64,000 nucleotides of DNA from Theristus sp. LFF4_11 (taxonomy: Eukaryota > Nematoda > Chromadorea > Monhysterida > Xyalidae): the NCBI GenBank assembly GCA_030248135.1, contig JASANC010002870.1:19434-83433 (forward strand), written 5' to 3'. The notes beneath the pieces are model-generated. The model ran no database searches and had not been told where the DNA came from. It worked only from the letters and a program-made list of their open reading frames with translations. Of this stretch, positions 1 through 14,089 are shown piece after piece. Position numbers and translations under genes: made by a program. The first letter of the stretch is position 1; every line of letters begins with the position of its first letter.

Positions 1-1014
1 AGTCGTCTCTGGAGTGGCAATAAATAATTACGGAAACTTGATTAATTCTGCTGCCCCACCAAACTACTTCACTCAAGATTAAGAATCATCAATCACCGTA
101 AATCGAAATTAATAGGTCACACTCTGAGGCAAATAGGCGTGGCGTGCACACAGCTGTTTCAAGGACAGCCTTTTTTCTTTTGTCAACCAAAATTCTGACT
201 GACAAACCAACAAACAAACAAACAATCTGTTCAATCTCTCATTCCAACCGTGAAATGAGTCCACGAAGTGTATGTTGTATATCAGCGGAAATTATCAACA
301 AGATAACAGAATTACTAGAAAGGATACGAAGGTTTGTGCAAGATAACTGGATGGATGCCCGTGCTGTGATGTGTAAAAGTGATAAGAAAGCACACGAACA
401 CGACACACAGTCAAAACAGCGTTTTTATTCGCATTCACTTTGTTCGGTAATCACACGCCAATGGCGGTAAACGAATCAAACTCACACACCGACGTTCAAC
501 ACTGATAATGACCCTCTGTTGTTGGCTTGTCACCTTAATCCACAGGAAAACACATTCGATTTCGCATTTTGTCAAGGTTGTTTTGACAGGCTTTTATTTG
601 TCAATCCTTCATTTCTCCTTCATAATCATTCATCGTATCTCTACCCTGTGATTTGACACCAGAGAACTAGGTTGGTAACAAATGACTGCCCATTAGTTTC
701 GGCTTTCTCAGCCGTGTGCAAACTTTTACAACTTGCGCACCATAAACCATTCTCTGCAACATGTCAACAAAGTGTAAACGATAGCAATGAACGTTGCTGC
801 TTTCAAGATTTGCTTGCCTGAGCGTGTTTGACACACCCCGTCACACAGCGGGATTGATAAATTTTATGGACGATGCGATGGAATGGCGGGAAATTCAAAT
901 TCACTAAACTTTTATCTCTCGTACTGTCATTTCGCAAATCGTAATGCGAGCGATGGTACACGCTGCACCACTGCCGTTTGACCAGCTACATTCACACCAA
1001 ACAGTCACTCAACT
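1..1014. other. No gene seen; probable intron of the TIS11-like gene
   Basis: AT-rich sequence with scattered short open frames and no family resemblance. I looked on the minus strand for the rest of the CCCH tandem finger (C-x5-C-x3-H followed by a second YKTELC) and did not find it. Confidence 0.5.
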
Positions 1015-1111
1015 CAATGACAGAAAACTCTATGGGCGCCCTACTCAATGGCGTTCTGTACGCTTCTCTGGGTTAGCCCTGCCCTGGCTAAAAACATCGC
1101 CTAAAAAACCC
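1015..1111 (+). repeat. tRNA-SINE family, 3' half copy
   Basis: It contains the family tail beginning aatgacagaaaactc, continuing with gggcgccctactcaatggcg and ending ...catcgcctaaaa. The tRNA-like head is missing. It sits just downstream (in gene sense) of the TIS11-like exon donor, so it is intronic and antisense to that gene. Confidence 0.8.
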
Positions 1112-1192
1112 AACAACAACTCAAAACACGGGTGAAGTGAAAGTGTCAAACCACCAAAAAAAACAAAAAACCACCCAAAACCAAACGCGTAC

Positions 1193-2635
1193 CGTTCACC
1201 GTAGTTGCACCGGGCGTGCTCCATGAAAGTGCGACAGAGTTCGGTCTTGTAGAGGCGATTCTTTGGCGACGTTTTGCCGGACGACGTCGACGACGACGAC
1301 GACAAGCAATCGGTGCTGTTCGTCGAGCTCGCAGCGCTCATCGATCGGTTCTCCTTCTTGCCATTACTCGCGACGGCGTTACTGTCGACCGAATGTTGTT
1401 GCCGCTGGATCAACATCGTCTCCGTTTGCTGGTGGTGTTGCCAATCGCCGCCGCCGCCGGTGTCCGCGTTCGTACGTCCGGCCGCCTTCAGCTGCTGCTG
1501 CTGCTGTTGAGCGTGAACGAGCGTTGTCGCCGTCGGGCCGGGCGGCATCCACGGTTGCTCGGACGACGACGACGATGACGAGAACGGGTGGTGTCGCTGT
1601 TGATGACAGAGTGCACTGCTGTTGCTATGAGTGTTCTCTTGTTGACTGCTGTTGTGTTGCTGCTGCTGTTGCTGCAACTGTTTCAGTGGAGCGCCCGTCT
1701 TGGACGCGACATCGTCGAGTCCGTAGGCCGATTGGAAACTGGAGGACGGCTGCAAATACGAAACGAAAGAATTATTGTTTATTTTTCAAAAAAAATTATA
1801 ATGGAAACGTTTTAGAAAACAGAAGACCCAAAGTGCAACTGATGAGACATGAGCCACATGGCCGTCAACGAGGCACTAAAACACACAAAGTGATGAATCA
1901 TCAATGACAACGTTTTGCTGAAACGGAAACAAAAATTCGATTTGAACACGTCGCCTAATAGCAGACATAAGAAATAATTTGCAATGACGGTTAATTATGG
2001 TGATAGCTATTGAAGAAACAGCACCAGCTGCGGTCACAGCTGTAAATAGCGGTTGAAATTCGCAAGAAAAAAGAACAACACACGAGCGCCAGTCACATTT
2101 TATGGCTGTTTCGAATACCAGAGAGATAAAGGCAGTAAAAATGCGGTGCAAAACAGCATGCCAACATGGTGATGAGAAGACAAAAAGACAAAATCCTGGT
2201 GAGCCGCCAAAAAAAGTGGCAACAGGAAATCTGGATGAAGACAATTTGATGAATAATGGAAAACAAGGTTTCCAAGCGCTGTGGTATCAAAATGCCGTCG
2301 AGATACAATGTAACAGCGAGTCAGCCTCTTTAGCTTCTTCAGTCGGTTTTTACTCTTTCATTATTCAGCGTTTCATTATGTAAATCGTCATGCAAACGTG
2401 TGAAAAGAAAGAAAGAAGCGCCACGGTTGAAAGGAAAAGAAGCGAAGCGCGCGCTAAAGGTGAGACACCAACAACAGAGAACGCCGCCTAGTCGCGCAAC
2501 ACAAAGGGCGCTTATTGACAGCCGTGGGGCGCCGTCGCATTTTTGTAGCCACCCCCAAGCTTGATTTAAGAGCCGAAAAATGTGTGCACACACCTAGGCT
2601 ATTACAGATGCAGCTGGCACAAACAACGGATCCAT
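1193..2635 (-). CDS. TIS11/ZFP36-like CCCH zinc-finger protein, 5' part only
   Basis: Minus-strand gene truncated by the left edge. The solid exon is 1749-1193. It follows a TTTGCAG acceptor and encodes about 185 residues rich in Gln, Ser and Asn (LQQQQQQH, SSSSSSS). It ends in RLYKTELCRTFMEHARCNYG, the lead-in (YKTELCR) and first two cysteines (C-x8-C) of the first CCCH finger of the tristetraprolin/TIS11 family. The family then requires C-x3-H. Here the open frame reads Tyr and Phe, so splicing at the GTACGC donor just after Gly-Glu-Arg (phase 2) is the better reading. No second finger was found in 1-1190, so it should lie outside the window. A tentative first exon, 2635-2606 (start MDPLFVPAAS, donor GTAATA, phase 0), fits the acceptor phase but is weakly supported. 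Family members bind AU-rich elements in 3' UTRs and promote mRNA decay in the cytoplasm. Confidence 0.75.
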
Positions 2636-2639
2636 GTTT

Positions 2640-5600
2640 CGGCACCTATGCCAGCTAAAAAAACGTTCATTCCATCACTATTCACCCGAGGCCAGCGAAA
2701 AAAGCGCCGAAAACACGGACATTAATTCAAGTCAGGAGCGTGTGGCCGCGCGCAGAGAGGATCCGTTTTAGAAGAAAGCGTTTTTGGGAAAATAGAAAAA
2801 AGCGAAATCGAGACAAAGGAACCGGGCTTGGGTGGAACGTTCCTAAGAGGTGCGCCGAATATATTGCAGTTTTCGGGACTGTTTGAAAATCGGCATGGGA
2901 AAATGATTTTGAAGGTGAATGAGTGATAACACGATAACAAAACCGGAGACAACTTTGAATTTGAATCAAAATTCAAAACACAAGAGGTGAGAAAGGAGTG
3001 GCATGGCAGCTATTGAAAGTGGAACAGCTGGATGTTTTCAAGCTTTTATAAATGTGTATAGGATGTGTACAATGAGAAACGGTTCAGAATATGAAAGATG
3101 TTGTGTGAAGATGTGATTTCTCGCTAAAAATCTGCCGCGCCCGGAAAACTCTGGATGGGATGACTTTTCAGGCTCTCTAAGCTGCACTGAAACATACAGC
3201 AACAACAATAGCAGTTCAAAAATAGCAGATCCACTAGTTCCTGGTCCAATAGAAAATGACAGATTTGCAACACACGTTTTCCCCAACCATAAAAGTAATT
3301 GGCATCACAAACGACAAACAAAGAAAGCAATGAACCATGTGCCGGTCCGAAAATGTGAAAATGAATAAAACATTTTGTTGTAATAAATAGCAGACAAAGA
3401 ACGCGGATTCAAGCCATAGCCTTCAAGTAAAACAAACGTAAACCAAAAGAGCGTTTTTAATAAGTTAAAACTAGCGGTAAGAGGTAAGACGACTTTTCAA
3501 AAAAACTTGCAAACTTGCTGACAAAAACACAACAAATTGACTGCTTGAACGACTCAATTACTGACCAAGGAACTAACACAATGGTAATCACAAATGGTTG
3601 ATTATGGAAGTAAATGAAGCGGAGAGAGGTTTTTTGCTAAACAATAACACAAGTTCAGTTGACAGAGAAAACAACCAAAGCAAAAAAGACTTGATGCGAC
3701 AAACGTTTTACCGAACTGTTCAACTTTTCGGAAGAAAAACATGCCTGTGGTTTTTTGCTCGATTCTGACCAGTTTTTCGCCACAAAAAAACATGGTTGCG
3801 TATAAGAAAAAACGTACACAAAAAAACACGACAAGAAGGTTTTAACAAAAAACTTGACGTCACAAAGTGACGAAAAACTACCGAACACAAACAAATCCAA
3901 TTCTGTGTGAAACTGCGCATAAAAAGTGTACATTCAACCAACTGATAAAAAAACAGGATGAACATGATTGTTTAAAATAGCATCAATGAAAACGCAAAAT
4001 CGAAGCTGATAATAAAAAAATGTTCATTCATAAGAGATTGCAACAAAAAGTCAGCTTTTAAGAGGTTTTGTGCTCTGACATCACAACTTGTTGCAATTTT
4101 TGCTGGTTTTTTGGTGGAAATATTGTTTGAAAGAACTCCGCGACTTTCGATCACCACAAGTGGCAACGCAGACCAGAGAGCACAGCAACTCATACACGGC
4201 AAATTATTCAACGGCAATAAAAATCATTCATAAATAAGCATCAAACAGCATATCATGTAGGACAGACAAAGGAGTGTTGTGCAGAGCAAAACGGTCTGTC
4301 GCTTTTTACGGTCAGGTTAGCCGAAAAAACGTGATAACAATCTGGTACGGAAAAAGTGAAATAGCACACGGGGGGAATTGTGTATGGCCAGGGACAGAGA
4401 AAACGAGACGAGACAGAAAACCAGCTCAACTGACAGTCAAACTTCGACGGAGCACCTGGAATACACGCATGTGTACACATTGTGAAAGAGGAGGGGTAAA
4501 ATGGGTGTCTTTGGTGCGGCAGCACCTACACGGACGGGTAGTGTGTGTGTGCGTGTCGTTTTAGGTCGTTGTCGGTCCAGCACGTTTCATCGCGCGCACG
4601 CATGCGCAATCACACGCTTATCGTGTTATTATATGTTACTTGTTTTTTGCTGTCTGCGTATCGGGTGTGCGTGATTTGCGCTAGTGCGATGTGACATATA
4701 CCGATGTCAATAACATCGGTGTGTTGCGACGTGTGCAACAAACAAGTATAAAGTAGTAGTAGTTTATGACCCGTCAAACACAACAAAACACCCGACGCAA
4801 TATGTAACGCACTACACAAACCACTTTCGATGTCGTTTGGAAAGTTGTAATAACATCGAAACAAGATCAACAACAACACAACGCCAAGCACACGGAATGA
4901 CCATGCAAATGACGCGAAACTTTGAATCAGTGACAAGTCCACATTGTCCCAGAACGGTTGTTACTATAACACCTTGCGATGATTAAGCACAATATAGCCT
5001 TGAATTTACAAAAGCTTAGAAAACATTGAAAAGTGTATTACGCCCTTACTGGCGTTGCCTAACGGACAACAAGTATTTTCAATGAATGGTGTGTAAACTG
5101 TTAAAAATTACGCAAAAATCGCATGAATTTTTGTTAAGCAATGGTTTGTACTTCTGGGATTTCCAACAGTCACTCCGTAATTTAATGAATTAATGAAAAA
5201 TAAAAATTTTCGAAAGTCACTGACAAATTAAAAACAGCACTTTCAACATCAGCGGTAAAAAACGTCATTTCACACATGATACTGACAGTGCTTAAAAACA
5301 GTACATAATATAATTGAAATAAAAAAAGTTGCTGAATTAGAAAACTGAGTTCGCGAATTTTTCAAAATGTGCTTGCTGTATGTATATCAGTGTGTCAAGT
5401 AAGTTTACTCGTTGATGTTCGATGATTGCGTAAATTACACATATGATACACATATAATACAGTAAGAAGCGCACAATGGGACATAAAGCGCAGTGAGAAA
5501 TTATTTGCGGTGAATACGGAATAATTGCAAGCATGAAACTAATTTCATCACGCAATGGACTGGACACACACTGAAAAAAGACTCGGAAATGACATTTGAA

Positions 5601-8600
5601 CGACGAAAAAACGTTCTGCTGTTAACGAGCACTCTTTTCGAATAAAAACCAACCTAAACTGCGTACAACAAAGTACGAAACTGATTTCTAAATGCGTGCA
5701 ATTCTGAAAAAAACAAAAAACATAAAAAGTGAAAAACTGTACTAGTTGTTTTCGTAAACAATTGGTCAGAACAAACTGGTAACAAACGAAAGTTCTGCAA
5801 CACAAAACACAGAAAACCATAGCGGAAGTGTAAACAGAAAAACGGGGTCAACGAGGTGGAACTGGGAACGCAATGACAAAAAACACAACATTCGTCAGAT
5901 AGGAACAGAACTCCGCTCAGAATTGCTGGCTCCAACCGCCTGAAGGCCAATTCGTATCAATCACAATTTGTGTTTCAAAGAAATTTGTTTTTGTTACACA
6001 TAAAAAACAGAAACAGGTTGACGGGTTGATCTTATCAACGAGATTCATAAACGAAATCATACATAAAACAGGTAACCGACAAAAAATAGTGCTTTTATTG
6101 TCGGCTGGTGGATGCTTGCAGAAAGATAAAGTTTAAACCTAACCTAACTAATGTGCATCAAAACAGAAAACTATGTCACACTGTAACCAAAACTATTATT
6201 GATTTGACCAAAGTTAAAGTCAGTTATCATGATTGAGTGAGTTTTGCTGAGATTAAAGAGCAGTTACCGTGTTTGACCAGATACATGACGATTCAGACAC
6301 TCAGTTCAAGTTATTATCAATTAAAACATGACAAGTTATTGATTTTACAACATTTTACATAAGAACGAGAAACAGAATTACTGTGACCAGTTTCTAGTGA
6401 CTGTAATTTTGAAATAAACGAATCAACAAAGTGTATACTTTCCGTTCGCAAATAACACGCAATAAATGCAGATTAAGTTTTTGTTTTTTTTCAAATTTTG
6501 ATAATGAAAATACGTACAAACCGGATCAAACAAACGAATGAATAAATAATTATCGCACTTTCATGTGACAACTTTCTTAACAACCGAAAATTAATACTAA
6601 AAAACGGAATAAAAATTAGCGGCAGATAACACCGAGTCATAATTGTCGTACAACACGACAAAAACACTGCGCGCGCGTCGTCACGTCACGCAGCCGCGCG
6701 CAGGGTCAAGGGGGCGTTTTCGACAGCAACACAACAAACACGCGTTCTCGGGCGAGATTTTCGGCGCAAGCAAGTTTTGCCGAGCGCACAATGTGATTAA
6801 TGGTGAAAAACATGACAATCAAAATGAAATCCAGATATCCAAAAGTGAACGCACACGCACACCAAACGCGCATTAACAGTCTTTAATCGCGCATGACGCT
6901 GCGTATTGTCCAGTTTTGCCTGCGACACATGTTGACCGTCGGTGATCATGAAAAGTGCGGGAAAAACGCTTTTGCGCGCGAAATCGTGTCCTGCGTGCGT
7001 GTGTGAACTGGCGAAACGCGACGTCGCACACGTGCCCTGGACAAGAACATAAAAGTGAAATGAAACTCGCCTCATCGAAAAGCAACTATACGTACGTGCT
7101 ATGGAATGGGCAAAAACTAACGCACGCACACACTGAGCGGACACAATAATTACGACACAAAAGTGAGCAGAGAGAGAGAGAAAGAGAGTGAGAAGTAATC
7201 ATATTTGCGTGATGACTGAAAAGGGGTGAAGGAAAGCGAATCGGGGTGCGACTTGTCGAGAGAGGTGAATGCGTGTGGTGGTGGACAAATTATTCGCAAT
7301 GAATGACACAATCACGAAAAACGAGTGCGCATGGCAGACACGCGAGAGTGGCCAGGCCAGGCCACACGCAAAACTGACACGAAACCGCCTGGTGACCGGC
7401 AGTGCGTCTGCGAGCGAGTGGCCGGTTTTGCTCTGCAGCGCTCTCGATGCATGCCCGCGCACAAGTTTTCCCATTCACGACTTTTTTTCCAACCGTCAGA
7501 CAACCGGAGACACCGAGATGAAAAGTTAAGCGAGTGTGGTGTCACCACAACCTCGAAATGATTTTGTCGACAACTGGACCAAACGAAAGTGAAAGATTAT
7601 TTCAAGATTTTCTGTACTGAAACGCACCATTTAAAAACGAAGAGGCAATAATGAAAACAAAGGCAAGTGGCTGGAGCGAAGACTGGCTGCACATTCAGAC
7701 GGCAGCTCTCGGCAGCCGCGGCGGGTCTCTCCCTGCGATTGTTGGCGTGAAAAATGAAATGATTTCAATAAAACTTGCATCCTGTTTACTTTCTATTGGC
7801 CCGTCTGGTTTCGAGCTCGTCTTTCTTCATTTTGCTGTCTATTTTGCGAGCGTACCGCTGTTCTGCTGATAAACATGAGAATGTTGACGGACGACTTTGG
7901 GCCTGGGAGGGGGGCATTGGCGAATTCGAGGCTTTCTTTTTTTGGACTGTTCCAGGGGGTAGGGGAGGGGAGGGGACATAGTTGTTCCAGAGCTGAGGGT
8001 TGTTGGGACTTGGGGGGCGCGGGGACGATATAGATAACTGGAGCAAATTTTTTTTCAAAATTCAGATTCAAAAGTCTCCCCCCCCCCTCCAGAACAACCA
8101 CGGTTTGGGATCAAATCAAAGCAGTGTCGTCGTAAGGGCGGGAAACGGCAAAAAATGTGGTGTTGGTTTAAAAAACCAAAATAGTGAAAAATTGTGCTTT
8201 TTCTTCTGACGTAACGACGGGAAAACGACGACGACGCCCGTTAGCGGGGGGGGGGGGGCGGGGGGCGACGACGACGACGACAACGGGATGTTATAGCCCC
8301 CTCGGCCTCGCCTCCTTCTAAGTATCAAAAACCCTAAAAATTTGCAAAATCTTTATCCAATCCGTCTGGAGATTTGGACCATCATGAATCCGATCCGACG
8401 CCGCCACCCCCCGCCCCGTAAAAACTCGATCCAAGCAAGCATCCAAGGATGACAGCACAGCGACGGACAAAAGAAAAGAGAGGAGACAAACGAACAAGTT
8501 TGGCATTTCTCATTCAACAAAAAAATTATGATTTTGACGAAATTGGTGATGCAAAACCTGCCGTTTTTGGCGGTTCTTCAAAATTAGTTCCTTTTTAGCA

Positions 8601-9660
8601 AAAAAATGAATTTTTTTATTCAATTATTTATTCAATTTTAACAAAAAAGCATCATTTCTTTTATCCCTAAAATATACAAGAAGAAACACATAAGGATTGG
8701 GAAAAAGTAGCAACAATCGCGCGAAGAAAACGAACAAAACAAAAAACACACACAAACCCATGCCGGTGCAGACAAGTTTCGGCTAAAAGTGTATTTTAAT
8801 TTTGTCGAGATAAGAAGAACAAGAGAACAAGAAGGAGCAAAACATGTTTTTTACACAGCGTGAAAACACAGGCAGGCAGCCCCCACAGCGGGCAGTCTCT
8901 TCTTTGGTTGATATTTCATTTTATGCTTTTCTCCCTTTGATCAGCGAACGAGCGATGCGCACGCTTTTTTACAGGAAAAAAGAAAATCGGTTCAAAACAA
9001 CAAAAAACGTTTTTGTAACTGATCAAAAACAACTGTACAATCGGTTTATCAAATAGCAAATAGTGGAAACAATAATAAAAGTTGAAGGGCATTAAAGCTG
9101 CATAAAAATAACTGCAACATGCCCAACTGAACTACACGCAAATAACACATAAATAAACTGAATGAAAGTAGCTTCAAAAGCACTCGACGCAATGAAGTGA
9201 AGCAAAAAGAAAAAACAAAATGATAACGAAGTGATAACAAAAGTAAGCAATTGTTTGTCAGACAAAAGAAAATTCCGGGGCTACCGACCGAACAACATGG
9301 CACGGCACAAGAAGACACTATTTTCGATCGTCTTTATTTGCGAAACTGCAGACTGTCCATTATTAAAATTATCTACATGTACAGGATATTAGCTGCAACG
9401 TTGTTTCTCCTCCGGGTCCGCACAAATTCGGTGTTATTATTTCTGAACACAATACACAAGCAAGAACACACAATACAATAAATAAGCGATACATGTAAAT
9501 GAAATAAGCTTGCAAAAGTTTGACCAACAAAGCTTGTTTGCTCGTTCGTGCGTGCTTTATAATCGCGTTCTGATTATCTTTTTACTTGACGAACTGTAGC
9601 GCTGTGCAGTGCTTAGACTAAAGAAACTAAGTTTAACAAAAAAATATCTCCCGCTTTGTC
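2640..9660. other. 7-kb AT-rich non-coding region
   Basis: No exon could be supported on either strand. The longest frames (110-115 codons) have no family resemblance and sit in A/T-biased sequence. It lies upstream of the TIS11-like gene and could hold its promoter. The only distinctive parts are simple-sequence tracts at 7.9-8.3 kb. Confidence 0.5.
7905..8300. repeat. G/C-run and (ACG)n simple-sequence cluster
   Basis: Purine-rich GGGGAGGGG runs near 7960, a C run near 8080, a 13-G run at about 8246-8258 followed after one C by six more Gs, then (ACG)n repeats. The spaced G runs could form a G-quadruplex. Mononucleotide runs are also error-prone in assemblies. Confidence 0.6.
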
Positions 9661-9663
9661 TAT

Positions 9664-9835
9664 TTGCCTCCTGTCCCCTTTCATGTACTGTCCTCCAGTT
9701 TCATCTCCCAAAAGAATTTTAAAATTTTACTTTACAAAAAAACATTTTCGGCACAGAACTTTATGACAGGGGACACGGACGTGGACAGGGACATGAAAAG
9801 GGACAGGCCGCGGAACAGGACACTGGACAATTTTT
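9664..9835. mobile_element. GGGACA-rich imperfect palindromic element
   Basis: Left side reads gtccccttTCATGTactgtcc and right side acATGAaaagggacagg, giving inverted arms around a short centre, with repeated ggacAYGg words. Similar words occur at 62110-62225 and 62945-63090, suggesting a small dispersed family. Confidence 0.45.
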
Positions 9836-10127
9836 GTTTGGTCTGCCTGTAGTAGCACGGCACAAAACTGTGTGGGCTTGGCCGCAATCTGATAAGCGAA
9901 ACTAACATAACGCAAGGTACGGATTTTATTATAGCACCCTAAAAGCGGCACACGTGCCTGTGCACACCACAAGTTTGAAAATGTTGATAATGACAATCAC
10001 TGTCTATGAGAAACCCTACCAGTTCGAAAACAAACATGGAAAACATGCCACAAACGTTTGCCGCTATATGCACATGTTTATACATGTGTCCGCAGTTGTC
10101 ACGTGCAAAACAGCGATGCAGCGGGTG

Positions 10128-10775
10128 GCGGAGAACTGAGGGAAGGAGGACTGAGGCCCGGAGGACTGGTCACAGCTCACACACGCGGGCGGAGAACTGA
10201 GGGAAGGAGGACTGAGGCCCCGGAGAACTGATCACCAAATGCGTTTTTGGCTTTGTTCCCTGTCCCTATACCTATTTATTATTAATAATAAATTATCTAA
10301 AAATGCGGGAGATGTAGTTCTTCTTGGTTACTTTTATTGCAAACAACAACAGAAACGATGGTTAGACTTGGTGAAAAGTGAAACGACGTAAACACAAACA
10401 TTTGAGCTTTGTTTCGATTCGCACATTGTAATTGTCCGATGGTGCCGGCAACTGGTTGGCCGCTTGCGCTGGCTCGTTTGAATAAAAAATGCCTTATTCA
10501 ATGTCATACAAAGAAATCTACAATTGGAAGCAATAGAAAATGTTTTTCTTTATTAAAAGATTTATATATTATTAAACAGTTTAATAAATACAACGTAAAA
10601 TTCTAAATAAACCAAAGCTGAACAACAGTGATGAAGACAAACTCGCATGTAACCAGAAAAACATGTGGGACTCAGTCCTCCGTTGAGGGCACATGCGTGG
10701 GACTCAGTTTTCCGCGTGACCAGTTCTCCTTCCCTCAGTTCTCCGTGCTCAGTTCTCCTTCCCTCAGTTCTCCTA
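10128..10775. mobile_element. Element with subterminal inverted repeats ggagaactgagggaagg
   Basis: The left end carries two direct copies of ggagaactgagggaagga followed by ggactgaggc. The right end (about 10660-10775) carries the inverse, ccttccctcagttctcc, at least twice. The interior has no coding frame. A 26-bp end fragment of another family (attatctaaaaatgcgggag, see 11453) lies inside near 10290. Confidence 0.55.
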
Positions 10776-11452
10776 CAGCCAATAAATGCAACTATTTTTA
10801 TGGAGCAGTTTCATTAAAAAAAGTTGCGCAATTTAGCAATACAAGTATCAAATACTCCATTGCGCTCGCTTTTAGGAAGAGCAACAACTGGGTTTGTAAT
10901 AAATTGAAAAGTGAATTGATCAAACTTGAAACAAAAACTAATGGATCACCAGCTACTATGAAAAGCAACATCATTGATCAAGCTTAAAATATTTCACGAA
11001 TTTTCAAAATGGAATAGGCCGTATGGCCGTTTGACTGTTTGCCTAATGCCTAAACATAATGCATCAGTTGGAAAACTTGCCCCGGACAAAAGGTTGGATT
11101 GTTGGAAAACGTGTAGTTATTGGAAAAAATTGATTTTAGCAAAAAAGACAATAACACTTACGGCCGGCAGACTTGCGGCGCGCCAAACGCCTGGCTGCGA
11201 CGTGGGCCCCAGCAGAATGATCATATCTTCTTTCTTCACCGTGCCTTGTTTCGTTTCAATCACAATATTTTGCTCGCTGTTTTATTTTCTTCCGGTCAAA
11301 TTAGCAAAGTGAATTAACAATCGATGATTTCGGATTATTGTTTGTTTTTGCCCCCTCTAATTCTGAACCTTCAGTCAGTGGCTCTTGACTTTTCAATGTT
11401 GTATACAATAAAGCTGAAATTGTATGAAAGAGACCTCCTGACGGTGAATGAA

Positions 11453-12483
11453 ATTATCTAAAAATGCGTGAGACGCATATAAAAGGAGGAATATGGCCTT
11501 GTGTAAGCAGTGAAAGACTTGGCTCGACAACGCTTTTCAAGTTTCTGATGTGGTACACACGGATACAAGTACATAAGAGTCATATTTTTGCGCCGTTTAT
11601 TTATGATTTCGGTTGCACATGGCAACCCTCGTGCTTTGTATTGTAGACAAATGACCTTTCACATTTGCGGATTTCGGGCATTTAGCGACCACTAAAACTA
11701 CTAAAATAACAATCAGACTTTAGCTCGCTGACACTGGTTTGTTCAGGACAAATTGTATCGCAGAAGCATTGCGGAACGCAAGGTCTCCTGTGGCAAAGGC
11801 AATGACTCACGGGACAGACGGTTTATCCTGCCACACTAGTTGAAGGTGACACCGGTAAAAAAGGTGAAAATCAACGGAAGACAACTCCTTTTTGTCACTG
11901 GTGCTGGTGTGTACACAGCGGTGCGTACGTTAACAACAACGAAAAAGCTACATGCAACAATGTTTTGCAATCTCTAATTTTTCTGTTTTTGCACAGAATT
12001 TACAGAATTTCGCACATGGCGTGATTTTAGATTAAATCGAAGAGAACAATTAAAAAATAACTTCAAAGTTTTACGCTTTTCAGCAAAACGAAAACGAAAA
12101 CGAAAACTTTCGGATTCGCTGCCCTCCGGGGATATAGCGACCGCAGGCCACCGAAACCGAAATCGGGCTAAGATCACTGGTGCCCCCAGGACAGAGCGGG
12201 GCTTAGAGGCTGCCCCCTCACATGCCGAGGGTATTGGTTCCACGGGATGGTGAGCCGTCCATTCCCCAATCCCACCGGAGTTTGGTACCTTCGGGTTTCC
12301 GGAATCGGTGGGGGGCGTGCTTCAAAAAAAAAACAAACGCGGCGCAAAAATATGACCCTTATGTACTTGTATCCGTGTGTACCACATCAGAGACTTGAAA
12401 AGCGTTGTCGAGCCAAGTCTTTCACTGCTTACACAAGGCCATATTCCTCCTTTTATATGCGTCTCACGCATTTTTAGATAATA
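11453..12483. mobile_element. Element E copy 1, about 150-bp terminal inverted repeats
   Basis: Starts attatctaaaaatgcgtgag and ends with its inverse, ctcacgcatttttagataat. The termini include a TATATAAAAGGAGG-like stretch. The interior (11650-12080) matches copy 2 in the same orientation. This copy also carries a GC-rich segment of about 235 bp at 12090-12325 that copy 2 lacks, probably a nested insertion. Confidence 0.7.
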
Positions 12484-12589
12484 TTCTGACTTTTACATAA
12501 GCCCCGAAGGTCGGACCAAAATCACAATTCGTTGGTCACACATTCTTCTAAACCCCAGACAACTCAGGTTTTTCATTTTTCGTTTTTAG

Positions 12590-14050
12590 GCCGATTTCTC
12601 CTATGCCATTTCTACGGCCGATTCCCCAAAATCGTCACGATTCAGTACCTAGAATCGCTCACAAAAGAAAAACTGACCCAAAAGCCGTGATCGGCGTAAT
12701 GAATTACCATGGAAAACACCGTTTTCTTGTTTTTCATTTCTGGACCGGTTTCGCTAAATTCCACGGCCGATTCACCATAAATCGTCACGATTCAGCATCT
12801 AGAGTTGCTCACACAAGAAAACTAACCCAAAATTCGTGATCAGCGGATTGAATTACCCTGGAAAACACCCTTTTCTTGTTTTTCGTTCCTGGACCAATTT
12901 CGCCAACTTCCACGGCCGATTCGCCCGAAATCGTCACGATTCAGCATCTAGAGTTGCTCACGTAAGAAAACTAACCCAAAATTCGTGATCAGCGCATTGA
13001 ATTACCCTGGAAAACACCCTTTTCTTGTTTTTCGTTTCTGGACCGATTTCGCCAACTTCCACGGCCGATTCGCCCGAAATCGTCACGATTCAGCATCTAG
13101 AGTTTCTCACGTAAGAAAACTAACCCAAAATTCGTGATCAGCGCATTGAAATACCCTGGAAAACCCCCTTTTCTCGTTTTTCGTTTCTGGACCGATTTCG
13201 CCAACTTCCACGGCCGATTCGCCCGAAATCGTCACGATTCAGCATCTACAGTTGCTCACGTAAGAAAACTAACCCAAAATCCGTGATCAGCGCATTGAAT
13301 TACCCTGGAAAACACCCTTTTCTTGTTTTTCGTTTCTGGACCGATTTCGCCAACTTCCACGCCCGATTCGCCCGAAATCGTCACGATTCAGCGTCTAGAG
13401 TTGCTCACGTAAGAAAACTAATCCAAAATTCGTGATCAGCGCATTGAATTACCGTGGAAAACACCCTTTTCTTGTTTTTCGTTCCTGGACCGATTTCGCC
13501 AATTTCCACGGCCGATTCGCCCAAAATCGTCACGATTCAGCATCTAGAGTTACTCACGTAAGAAAACTAATCCAAAATTCGTGATCAGCGGATTGAATTA
13601 CCCTGGAAAACAGCCTTTTCTTGTTTTTCGTTTCTGGACCGATTTCGCCAATTTCCACGGCCGATTCGCCCAAAATCGTCACGATTCAGCATCTAGAGTT
13701 ACTCACGTAAGAAAACTAACCCAAAATTCGTGATCAGCGCATTGAATTACCCTGGAAAACACCCTTTTCTTGTTTTTCGTTTCTGGACCGATTTCGCCAA
13801 CTTCCACGGCCGATTCGCCCGAAATCGTCACGATTCAGCATCTAGAGTTGCTCACGTAAGAAAACTAACCCAAAATTCGTAATCAACGCATTGAATTACC
13901 CTGGAAAACACCCTTTTCTTGTTTTTCGTTTCTGGACCGATTTCGCCAATTTCCACGGCCGATTCGCCCGAAATCGTCCCGATTCAGCATCTAGAGTTGC
14001 TCACGTAAGAAAACTAACCCAAAATCCGTAATCAGCGCATTGAATTCCTA
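12590..14050. repeat. Left tandem array, about 148-bp unit, about 10 copies
   Basis: Each unit contains gattcagcatctagagttgc, taagaaaactaacccaaaat, and ttttcttgtttttcgtttct. Units differ by a few substitutions. Short open frames inside the array are repeat artefacts. Confidence 0.85.
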
Positions 14051-14089
14051 CGGACTAGACCTTTTCCTATTATTTTTAGTAGCACAGAA

